From Ruminococcaceae bacterium UBA6434 (lineage in GTDB: Bacteria; Bacillota; Clostridia; Oscillospirales; Acutalibacteraceae): DNA of 39,252 bases. Position numbers and translations under genes: made by a program. The DNA is taken from positions 1 through 39,252 of the forward strand of contig DJOQ01000036.1 in the NCBI GenBank assembly GCA_002437245.1. Direction: 5' to 3'. The first letter of the stretch is position 1, and each line of letters opens with the position of its first letter. Below, piece by piece: positions 30,704 through 37,589 of the stretch. Under the pieces are notes generated by a model. It saw only the letters and a program-made list of their open reading frames with translations. It ran no database searches and was not told where the DNA came from.

Positions 30704-31579
30704 ATGCGTTATTCATTCGCTTGGAAAGATTATGAACTTTTAGATTGCTCCTCCGGTGAGAGACTGGAGAGATGGGGCAATAAAATTCTGATAAGACCCG
30801 ATCCGCAAGTTATTTGGAATACGCCTAAGGATATGCGCCTTTGGGGCAGGGCAGACGCGGTGTACCACAGGTCAAACACGGGCGGCGGTCATTGGCAGGT
30901 TAACGGGGCTCTTCCGCAAAGTTGGAAAATTGCTTATAAAGACCTTACGTTTAATGTAAAAACCATGGGCTTTAAACATACGGGTATTTTTCCTGAGCAA
31001 GCCGTCAATTGGGATATGGTAAGTAAGCTTGTTAAAGCTCAAAGCAGAGAAGTAAAAGTGCTTAATCTTTTTGCATATACAGGCGCTGCCACAGTGGCTG
31101 CATTAAAGGCAGGTGCTTCGGTAGTGCACGTTGACGCATCAAAGGGAATGGTGCAGTGGGCAAAAGAAAACGCTGCCTCAAGTGCCGTTGCTGAAAGGCC
31201 CGTGCGCTGGATAGTTGATGACTGTATTAAATTTGTAAAACGTGAAATACGGCGCGGAAACCGTTATGATATAATTATAATGGATCCTCCTTCTTACGGA
31301 AGGGGCCCGGGCGGAGAAGTCTGGAAACTTGAGAATGAAGTATACGGATTTGTGGATTTGTGTAAAGACGTATTGTCGGATGATCCTCTTTTGATGTTGA
31401 TAAATTCATACACTACGGGACTTTCGCCGTCTGTAATGCAGTATATTTTAGGCTCCGCTGTTGCAAGAAAATTCGGCGGAACCGTAATGAGTGATGAAAT
31501 CGGATTACCGGTAACGAGCACCGGAATGTTGCTTCCGTGTGGGGCGTCTGCTATTTGGACAAATAAAAAAACGGTTTAA
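30704..31579 (+). CDS. class I SAM-dependent methyltransferase, RlmI/RlmK-like
   Basis: 291 residues with the Rossmann methyltransferase core. SAM motif I is NLFAYTGAATVAAL (121-134), the acidic residue after strand 2 lies in HVDASKGMV, and motif IV is MDPPSYGRG (D194-P-P-S). This resembles RlmI/RlmK-type rRNA methyltransferases, but the N-terminal PUA domain of RlmI is absent, so the target (rRNA base or other) is not certain. The ATG is only 4 bases after the glmM stop, with AAAGG about 13 bases upstream. Its end abuts ecfA1, which starts 10 bases later. Confidence 0.8.
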   Translation: MRYSFAWKDYELLDCSSGERLERWGNKILIRPDPQVIWNTPKDMRLWGRADAVYHRSNTGGGHWQVNGALPQSWKIAYKDLTFNVKTMGFKHTGIFPEQAVNWDMVSKLVKAQSREVKVLNLFAYTGAATVAALKAGASVVHVDASKGMVQWAKENAASSAVAERPVRWIVDDCIKFVKREIRRGNRYDIIIMDPPSYGRGPGGEVWKLENEVYGFVDLCKDVLSDDPLLMLINSYTTGLSPSVMQYILGSAVARKFGGTVMSDEIGLPVTSTGMLLPCGASAIWTNKKTV

Positions 31580-31589
31580 GGATGTCAAA

Positions 31590-32450
31590 ATGCAAAACGA
31601 TAACATAATTGAATTTCACAACGTATCTTATCGATATGAGGCAGATGACGGCGAAGAAAAACTCCCGCTTGTTGTGAATAATGTCAGTCTTAATTTTAAA
31701 AAAGGCGATTTTATTGCGATTCTCGGTCACAACGGTTCAGGAAAATCAACACTTGCCAAGCTTTCCAATTCGATTTTGATACCCGAAAGCGGCAAGGTAC
31801 TCGTCAACGGGATGGATACCGCAGACGAGGACCTGTCATATGACATAAGGCGTACAGTAGGTGTAGTCTTTCAAAATCCGGATAACCAAATTGTTGCCAC
31901 AATAGTCGAGGAAGATGTTGCGTTCGGACCGGAAAATCTCGGAGTGCCTCCTGAAGAAATTAGGAAACGTGTTGACGATGCTTTAAAAGCCGTAGGCATG
32001 TATGAGTACCGCGGTCACGAGCCGCATAAGCTTTCGGGCGGTCAAAAGCAGCGCGTGGCAATAGCGGGAATAATTGCAATGCTTCCGGAATGTATAGTTT
32101 TGGATGAACCCACCGCGATGCTTGACCCACGCGGCAGAAAAGAAGTTATGGACACATGTTTGAAACTTAACAGGGAAATGGGTATGACTGTTGTGTTTAT
32201 AACACACTTTATGGAAGAGGCCGTTTTAGCCAATCGTGTTATCGTAATGGATGACGCAAAAATTATATTGGACGGGACACCGAAACAGGTCTTTCACAAT
32301 TCTGAACTTCTTAAAAAGGTCGGTCTTGACGTACCGGAGACGGCAAAACTTGCAAACGATTTACGCAGGAGAGGAGCTCCGCTTCCCGAAGACATACTTT
32401 CGGCAGATGAATTTTCGGATGAAATATTAAAATTACTTAGGAGAAAATAA
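31590..32450 (+). CDS. ecfA1: energy-coupling factor transporter ATPase EcfA1
   Basis: One of two ATPases of the group II ECF module that powers exchangeable substrate-binding S components for vitamins and metals. The 286 residues contain Walker A GHNGSGKST (46-54), the Q-loop VVFQNPDNQIV characteristic of EcfA1, signature LSGGQKQRVAIAG and Walker B CIVLDEPTAMLDP. ATG 31590 with AAGGA about 7 bases upstream was preferred to the in-frame 31539, which lies inside the methyltransferase gene. Its stop overlaps the ecfA2 start by one base. Confidence 0.95.
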   Translation: MQNDNIIEFHNVSYRYEADDGEEKLPLVVNNVSLNFKKGDFIAILGHNGSGKSTLAKLSNSILIPESGKVLVNGMDTADEDLSYDIRRTVGVVFQNPDNQIVATIVEEDVAFGPENLGVPPEEIRKRVDDALKAVGMYEYRGHEPHKLSGGQKQRVAIAGIIAMLPECIVLDEPTAMLDPRGRKEVMDTCLKLNREMGMTVVFITHFMEEAVLANRVIVMDDAKIILDGTPKQVFHNSELLKKVGLDVPETAKLANDLRRRGAPLPEDILSADEFSDEILKLLRRK

Positions 32451-33316
32451 TGCCCATTCTTGAAACAAAAAACCTTTCATATGTTTATTCCGACGGAACG
32501 CCGTTTCGTGTAACCGCAATAGACAATATAAATATATCAATCGAAAAAGGCGAGTTTGTCGGCATAATAGGACATACGGGTTCGGGTAAAAGCACGTTGG
32601 TTCAACATTTAAACGGGCTTTTAACGCCGACTTCGGGCGAAGTTTTACTTGACGGTAAAAATATTAACGAATCCAAGGTGACGCGCAGACAGGCGAGATT
32701 TAAAGTCGGGCTTTGCTTTCAGTATCCGGAGTACCAATTGTTCGAGAGTACAGTATACAAGGATATTTCCTTCGGGCCTAAAAATATGGGCTTGTCTGAG
32801 GAAGATGTTGACAGCCATGTGAAAAAGGCTGCTGAATTTGTCGGCTTAAAGCCCGATATGCTTAACAAATCTCCTTTTGATTTGTCTGGCGGTGAAAAAA
32901 GACGTGTGGCAATAGCCGGTGTTATGGCTATGGAACCCGAAATTTTGATTCTTGACGAGCCGTCGGCAGGACTTGATCCGCGTGGACGTGATATGATTAC
33001 TGATATGATTTCAAGTTACCGTAAGACTACCGGAAGTACGGTTATTATTGTTTCTCACAGTATGGAGGATGTAGCGAAAAGCGCCGATAAGGTGCTTGTT
33101 ATGAATAAATCTAAGGTTGAGATGTTCGGCACGGTAAACGAAGTATTTTCAAAAGTGGAGCGCCTTGCGGAAATCGGACTTAATGTTCCGCAGCTTACAC
33201 AGATATTTTTAAATTTAAAACATAACGGAATTGATATCCGTACAGATATATACACCATCGAAAGCGCCGAGGCTGAGCTTTTACGTCTCTTGAGAGAGGA
33301 GGGTGTTTTATCTTGA
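32450..33316 (+). CDS. ecfA2: energy-coupling factor transporter ATPase EcfA2
   Basis: The second ECF ATPase, 288 residues: Walker A GHTGSGKST (41-49), Q-loop LCFQYPEYQLFE typical of EcfA2, signature LSGGEKRRVAIAG and Walker B ILILDEPSAGLDP. It forms a heterodimer with EcfA1 beneath EcfT. Its start overlaps the ecfA1 stop (TAATG) and its end overlaps ecfT by 4 bases, so the three proteins are translated in a chain. Confidence 0.95.
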   Translation: MPILETKNLSYVYSDGTPFRVTAIDNINISIEKGEFVGIIGHTGSGKSTLVQHLNGLLTPTSGEVLLDGKNINESKVTRRQARFKVGLCFQYPEYQLFESTVYKDISFGPKNMGLSEEDVDSHVKKAAEFVGLKPDMLNKSPFDLSGGEKRRVAIAGVMAMEPEILILDEPSAGLDPRGRDMITDMISSYRKTTGSTVIIVSHSMEDVAKSADKVLVMNKSKVEMFGTVNEVFSKVERLAEIGLNVPQLTQIFLNLKHNGIDIRTDIYTIESAEAELLRLLREEGVLS

Positions 33317-34128
33317 TTAAGGATATAACAATAGGGCAGTTCTTTCCGGGAAACTCGGTTATTCATAAGCTTGATCCCAGAATAAAATTTGTTTTGACTT
33401 TCGTATATATTATTATTGTTTTTCTGTGCAAAAACTTTGTTTCGCTTGCATCTATTGTAGTTGCGTTGATAGCGGTAATTTTCTTATCAAAGATTTCACC
33501 TAAGCTGATTTGGAAAAGCGTAAAACCGATATTTATTATTATCGCGATTACGTCGCTTTTACAGATTTTCTATAATAAAGACGGAACTGTACTTTTTACA
33601 ATCGGTAAGTTTTCGTTATATACCGGCGGACTTTATATGGCGCTCTTTACCACGGTGCGAATCATATGCCTTGTTATAGCAAGTTCTATGCTTACTTATA
33701 CAACTTCGCCTACAATGCTTACCGACGCTATGGAGCGTCTGTTTTCGCCGCTCAAGGTTATTAAAATAAACGTTCATTCAATCGCTATGATGATGACAAT
33801 AGCGTTAAGATTCATACCCACCCTTATAGACGAAGTGGATAAGATAATGTCCGCGCAAAAGGCAAGAGGAGCCGATATAGAAAGCGGCGGAATTATCAAG
33901 CGCGGAAAAGCTCTTGTTCCCGTATTTATACCTTTGTTTATAAATTCATTCAGAAGGGCATATGAGTTGGCGTTTGCGATGGAATGTCGCTGTTACAGAG
34001 GCGGAGAGGGCAGAACGAGACTCAAAGTTATGCGTCTTGCCGGCAGGGATTATATTGCAATAGCCGTTATTGTTTTGCTTACTGCCGGAATTATAGTTTC
34101 AAACAAGTTCCTGCCTGCCGTTATCTGA
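33313..34128 (+). CDS. ecfT: energy-coupling factor transmembrane protein EcfT
   Basis: 271 residues, the membrane scaffold that links the ATPases to S components. Hydrophobic segments include FVLTFVYIIIVFLCKNF, ASIVVALIAVIFL, PIFIIIAITSLLQIF, a long one around GGLYMALFTTVRIICLVIASS and a C-terminal YIAIAVIVLLTAGIIV. The first coupling motif is QKARGAD; the second reads AMECRCYRGG, with Cys where AMEARCYRGG is usual, the Arg residues kept. The start is TTG at 33313, overlapping ecfA2, with GAGGAGGG upstream. No S component is encoded in the window, as usual for the group II arrangement. Confidence 0.93.
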   Translation: MIKDITIGQFFPGNSVIHKLDPRIKFVLTFVYIIIVFLCKNFVSLASIVVALIAVIFLSKISPKLIWKSVKPIFIIIAITSLLQIFYNKDGTVLFTIGKFSLYTGGLYMALFTTVRIICLVIASSMLTYTTSPTMLTDAMERLFSPLKVIKINVHSIAMMMTIALRFIPTLIDEVDKIMSAQKARGADIESGGIIKRGKALVPVFIPLFINSFRRAYELAFAMECRCYRGGEGRTRLKVMRLAGRDYIAIAVIVLLTAGIIVSNKFLPAVI

Positions 34129-34157
34129 TTAATTCCGAAAGGAATGTTTTTTCTGAA

Positions 34158-34895
34158 ATGAGAAATATTTTAATTACATTAATGTTTGACGGAGCCGACT
34201 ATCACGGTTGGCAGGTGCAGGATAATGCCGTTACGGTTCAGCAAACTTTGCAGGATACAATTGAAAAAATACTCGGCAAAAGAGAGAATATTATAGGTTG
34301 CAGCAGAACCGACAGCGGTGTTCATGCAAATATGTTTTGCTGTAATATGAGAACGGAATCGGATATTCCTCCCGAAAAGCTGAAAAAAGCGCTGAATGCA
34401 TTGCTTCCGCCGAGTATAGCGGTAAAGAATTGCGGTGAAGTGCCGTATTCTTTTCATGCAAGATATGACTGCACGTCAAAAGAATACAAATATATGATTT
34501 TAAACAGCGATTACAGAAATCCGTTTTTATTTAAGCGTGCGCTGTATTATCCGTATCATATTGATGCGGAGCTGCTGAACGGCGAAGCGCAAAGCTTTGT
34601 CGGTATGTATGATTTTTCCGCGTTTTGTGCCGCAGGCAGCAATGTGGAAAGCAAAGTACGTACGGTAAAAAAGGCTTCTGTAATAAGAAACAACGAAATT
34701 GTTGAGTTCACTTTTGAGGCCGACGGATTTCTCTATAACATGGTGCGAATAATGGTCGGGACTCTTTTGGACATAAATCGCGGAAAGATAGAGCAGGGCA
34801 GTATTCCGCAAATAATAGAAAGCAAAGACAGAAATCTTGCCGGTGCTACGGCGGCGCCGGACGGTCTCTATCTTAATCGTGTAAATTACGACTGA
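34158..34895 (+). CDS. truA: tRNA pseudouridine(38-40) synthase TruA
   Basis: Makes pseudouridine at positions 38-40 of tRNA anticodon arms. The 245 residues hold FDGADYHGWQVQDN at the N-terminus, the catalytic D52 in CSRTDSGVHA, FHARYDCTSKEYKY and the C-terminal FLYNMVRIMVGTL. The ATG at 34158 is chosen because the family N-terminus begins there; an open frame back to 33984 overlaps ecfT and is not homologous. The SD AAAGGA sits about 15 bases upstream, rather far. ecfA1-ecfA2-ecfT-truA is a standard Firmicutes order, where rplM-rpsI often follow; here they do not. Confidence 0.95.
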   Translation: MRNILITLMFDGADYHGWQVQDNAVTVQQTLQDTIEKILGKRENIIGCSRTDSGVHANMFCCNMRTESDIPPEKLKKALNALLPPSIAVKNCGEVPYSFHARYDCTSKEYKYMILNSDYRNPFLFKRALYYPYHIDAELLNGEAQSFVGMYDFSAFCAAGSNVESKVRTVKKASVIRNNEIVEFTFEADGFLYNMVRIMVGTLLDINRGKIEQGSIPQIIESKDRNLAGATAAPDGLYLNRVNYD

Positions 34896-34909
34896 ACACG
34901 AGGTGTATC

Positions 34910-36124
34910 ATGAAAGACGGCGAGAAAAAAGCGCCTGCAAGAAAAAAGACTAAGGGGCAGGACCGTATAATTAAATTGATAAAATCGTTATCGACCGTAT
35001 TGGTAATACTGATTTTGCTGTTTATCGTTGCCGATAAGTTCGGAAATATTACATTTTCTTCCGTAGGGGATTATATATCGTCTGTGGTCTCCGGAACAAA
35101 ACGCGGAGACGGATATCCTTATTCGTTTGACAGCTTGCAGGTGAAAGATGTTAAGGCAATAGGCTCGGACCTTATCCTTATAAACGACTCGTCAACCGTT
35201 GTGCTTGATTCCACCGCCCGTAAGGTAAGTGAAATCCAGCATACATATTCGACTCCCGTGTGCTACGAGAACTCCGGCAGAGTATTGCTTGCGGATGTAG
35301 GCGGTAATACGTTTAAAATTATGTCCAAGACAAAAACTCTGTATGAGGGCACAACGGAAAAGAAAATAATGTCGGCGGCGATAGGCAAAAACGGTACTTC
35401 GGCAGTTGCTACGCGCGGCACAAATTCCCAGTCTGATTTAACGGTTTACAATAAAAACCAAAAAGTGATTTTCAGCTGGAAATGTGCAAAAGAAAACATA
35501 GTTGCAATTGATATTTCCGATAACGGTAAGCTTGCCGCAGTATCCGTTGTCGGGGCTGAAAACGGTGAACTTTATTCGAGGGTGCTCATTTTCGATTTTT
35601 CATATGAAGAGGCTGTAAGTGAATTTGATTTCGGCTCGGATATAGTATCGGGAGTGAATTTCTTAAGTGGAGATACACTTCTTATAACGGGTGAGAATGT
35701 CTTATCCGTTATAAAAAATAAAACGGATAAGCAGGACGAAGACCTTTCTTTGAATTCGCTTTCGCGGATATCTGTTTCCGACAATAATGTTGTAGTATCG
35801 GTGCTTTCAAAATACGGCAGTTCTTCAGCTAAAATTTTAAATGTGTATAACAGAACCGGCGATAAATTGTTTACTGCCGATATAACAAGTGCCGTTAAAT
35901 CGGTTTCTAGTGATAATCAACACGTAAGTGTACTGACTGATTCCGAGTTGATTTGTTATGATATGAAGGGTGCCGAAGTCAGCAGACATTCGGTTGACAG
36001 CGACGGTATACGCTGTTTTACGGACGGGGCTAATACTTATGTGTATTCTACGTCCAAGATTTCGTCATATAAAACAAACGGCAATTCCAAAGATGAAACT
36101 ACGGCAGTCACTAATGATAATTAA
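34910..36124 (+). CDS. membrane-anchored beta-propeller-like protein (DUF5711-like)
   Basis: 404 residues. A lysine-rich N-terminus (KAPARKKTKGQDR) is followed by one membrane helix (LSTVLVILILLFIVADKF, about 29-46), so the rest should face outside. The outer part is built of repeated short beta blocks (for example DSLQVKDVKAIGSDLILIND and VAIDISDNGKLAAVSVV, quoted in part), like WD40/PQQ propeller blades, and ends in a Thr/Asn-rich tail. It resembles the clostridial family I know as DUF5711, of unknown role; that assignment is from memory. It starts 14 bases after truA with GAGGTG as SD. A weak AT-rich hairpin overlaps its stop. Confidence 0.7.
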   Translation: MKDGEKKAPARKKTKGQDRIIKLIKSLSTVLVILILLFIVADKFGNITFSSVGDYISSVVSGTKRGDGYPYSFDSLQVKDVKAIGSDLILINDSSTVVLDSTARKVSEIQHTYSTPVCYENSGRVLLADVGGNTFKIMSKTKTLYEGTTEKKIMSAAIGKNGTSAVATRGTNSQSDLTVYNKNQKVIFSWKCAKENIVAIDISDNGKLAAVSVVGAENGELYSRVLIFDFSYEEAVSEFDFGSDIVSGVNFLSGDTLLITGENVLSVIKNKTDKQDEDLSLNSLSRISVSDNNVVVSVLSKYGSSSAKILNVYNRTGDKLFTADITSAVKSVSSDNQHVSVLTDSELICYDMKGAEVSRHSVDSDGIRCFTDGANTYVYSTSKISSYKTNGNSKDETTAVTNDN

Positions 36125-36145
36125 CACTTTGTTAATTTGTTTTTT
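36119..36145 (+). terminator. weak AT-rich hairpin with T-run overlapping a stop codon
   Basis: AATTAACA (36119-36126) pairs with TGTTAATT (36130-36137) over a 3-base loop, followed by TGTTTTTT. The stem has only two G-C pairs, so partial termination is more likely than complete. Confidence 0.45.
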
Positions 36146-36162
36146 AGGCTTTTGTATGGTAG

Positions 36163-36168
36163 TATAAT
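36163..36168 (+). promoter_or_regulatory. -10 box TATAAT before cvpA
   Basis: A consensus TATAAT 22 bases before the cvpA start. Upstream T-rich DNA (TTTTTT at 36140-36145, spacer 17) gives only a poor -35. Probable weak promoter for cvpA and perhaps pgsA. Confidence 0.45.
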
Positions 36169-36189
36169 ATTTGTAACGGCGGTGATGAT

Positions 36190-36891
36190 TTGGGGATTTA
36201 TATAGATATAGCGCTTTTGATTGTTATATTGATTTTTCTTGTTGTTTCGGCAAAAAGAGGCTTTCTGGTCACACTTTTGGAGGTCATGGTTTTTGCGGTT
36301 GCCGTTATTTTGGCAGCAAATTTGTGTAAGCCCGTGGCAAACAGTTTCTATGATACTTTTATAGGACCGCATATTACGGAAAAAATAGCAGTTACTCTTT
36401 TGGAAAATTCGAATGCGGCGGACGGCGACGTTAAGGCTTTTGCCGTAGTCGAAAATTTACCGGGATTTATTAAGAACTACATATTGAGAACCGACCCGGA
36501 GGAAAGTTCTGTTACCTCCGAAATTTTAAACGGCGATTTTTCGGGAAACGATGCGGCGGAAAAACTGAGCGCCGATGTTGCAAAACCGATAGCCGTAACG
36601 GTGTTGTCACCTATTATGTTTTTGCTTTTGAGCATAGTTTTGTCGCTCATTTTGAGTGTAGCGGCAAAATGGCTTAATAAAATATGCAGGTTGCCCCTTA
36701 TAGGGACGGCAAATACTGTTTTGGGAGGTGTTTTCGGTATACTTAAAGGGCTAATCGCGGTATATTTTATCAGCATTATTCTGCTGCTCTTATCCGCGAA
36801 CTGCAAACAAAACACTTCTTTTTATGAAGCGGTAAATAATTCTGCTATTATTACATTTATACAGAACCATAGTGTTGTTCCAATCGGGTGA
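36190..36891 (+). CDS. cvpA: CvpA family membrane protein
   Basis: 233 residues with an N-terminal helix (IDIALLIVILIFLVVSAKRGF), a second (LLEVMVFAVAVILAANLCKPVA) and a C-terminal pair (IMFLLLSIVLSLILSVAAK and a region around GVFGILKGLIAVYFISIILLLLS), the CvpA layout. The family is tied to colicin V production in E. coli and more widely to envelope homeostasis; the precise function is open. Between helices lies an outer segment of about 90 residues. The start is TTG at 36190, the only in-frame codon near the -10 box; the SD is poor (GGTGAT). Confidence 0.85.
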   Translation: MGIYIDIALLIVILIFLVVSAKRGFLVTLLEVMVFAVAVILAANLCKPVANSFYDTFIGPHITEKIAVTLLENSNAADGDVKAFAVVENLPGFIKNYILRTDPEESSVTSEILNGDFSGNDAAEKLSADVAKPIAVTVLSPIMFLLLSIVLSLILSVAAKWLNKICRLPLIGTANTVLGGVFGILKGLIAVYFISIILLLLSANCKQNTSFYEAVNNSAIITFIQNHSVVPIG

Positions 36892-36940
36892 AACATTAAT
36901 CCAATCAAAATATTAAAATAACTATTTAAGGGGTAAACTT

Positions 36941-37582
36941 ATGAAAGAAAATCTAAAAAGACTGTTTACGGGCTGCCTTACGGTTCCCAATCTTTTATCG
37001 CTTATCAGAATAATTTTAATTCCGATATTCGGAGTGTTGTTTTATCATGACCATGTGTTGGCGGCGGTAATAGTTCTTGCCGTGTCCGGACTTACTGATT
37101 TGTTTGACGGCAAAATAGCCCGTCGCTTTAATCAGGTCAGCGAGCTTGGCAAAATACTTGACCCCATAGCAGATAAGCTAACGCAGATGACAATAGCCGT
37201 TGTGCTTTTCCTTGAGTTCAATAAATCGACCAATCCCACTATGAAATGGTTTAAATGGGTGTTCCTTTTCTTTATCGCTAAGGAACTGCTTATGGTGCTC
37301 GTAGGTGCGGCTATGATAGGTATAGGTCTTCGCCCGAGTGCTGCGGTAATGTGGGGCAAGGTGGCTACAACGGCGTTTTACGGCGTTATGATTCTTGTTA
37401 TTGCATTCGGTCCGGAGGTCGGAGCTCTCAGGGCGTATTTCACACTTCCCGATCCTGTTATGATAGTTCTTGTAATAATTGCTGCTCTTTTGACATTTGC
37501 CGCTCTTCTCAGCTATGTTCCCAATACTGTGCAGCAGTTTAAAGAGAGAAAACTAAAAAAGCAAACTAAGAAAGAGGATTAA
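36941..37582 (+). CDS. pgsA: CDP-diacylglycerol-glycerol-3-phosphate 3-phosphatidyltransferase
   Basis: Makes phosphatidylglycerol phosphate from CDP-diacylglycerol, the committed step to the main anionic lipid. The 213 residues have the CDP-alcohol phosphotransferase motif DGKIARRFNQVSELGKILDP followed by IADK, with all the invariant Asp residues, and several membrane helices. The N-terminal TVPNLLSLIRIILIPIFG is typical of PgsA. AAGGGG precedes the ATG by about 9 bases. The ClpE-like gene starts 7 bases after its stop. With cmk and plsC, it adds to the phospholipid genes of the window. Confidence 0.94.
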   Translation: MKENLKRLFTGCLTVPNLLSLIRIILIPIFGVLFYHDHVLAAVIVLAVSGLTDLFDGKIARRFNQVSELGKILDPIADKLTQMTIAVVLFLEFNKSTNPTMKWFKWVFLFFIAKELLMVLVGAAMIGIGLRPSAAVMWGKVATTAFYGVMILVIAFGPEVGALRAYFTLPDPVMIVLVIIAALLTFAALLSYVPNTVQQFKERKLKKQTKKED

Positions 37583-37589
37583 CAATCAG

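Noticed and set aside
33984..34157. 58-residue N-terminal extension of TruA
   Set aside because: It overlaps ecfT in another frame, and TruA homology starts exactly at ATG 34158.
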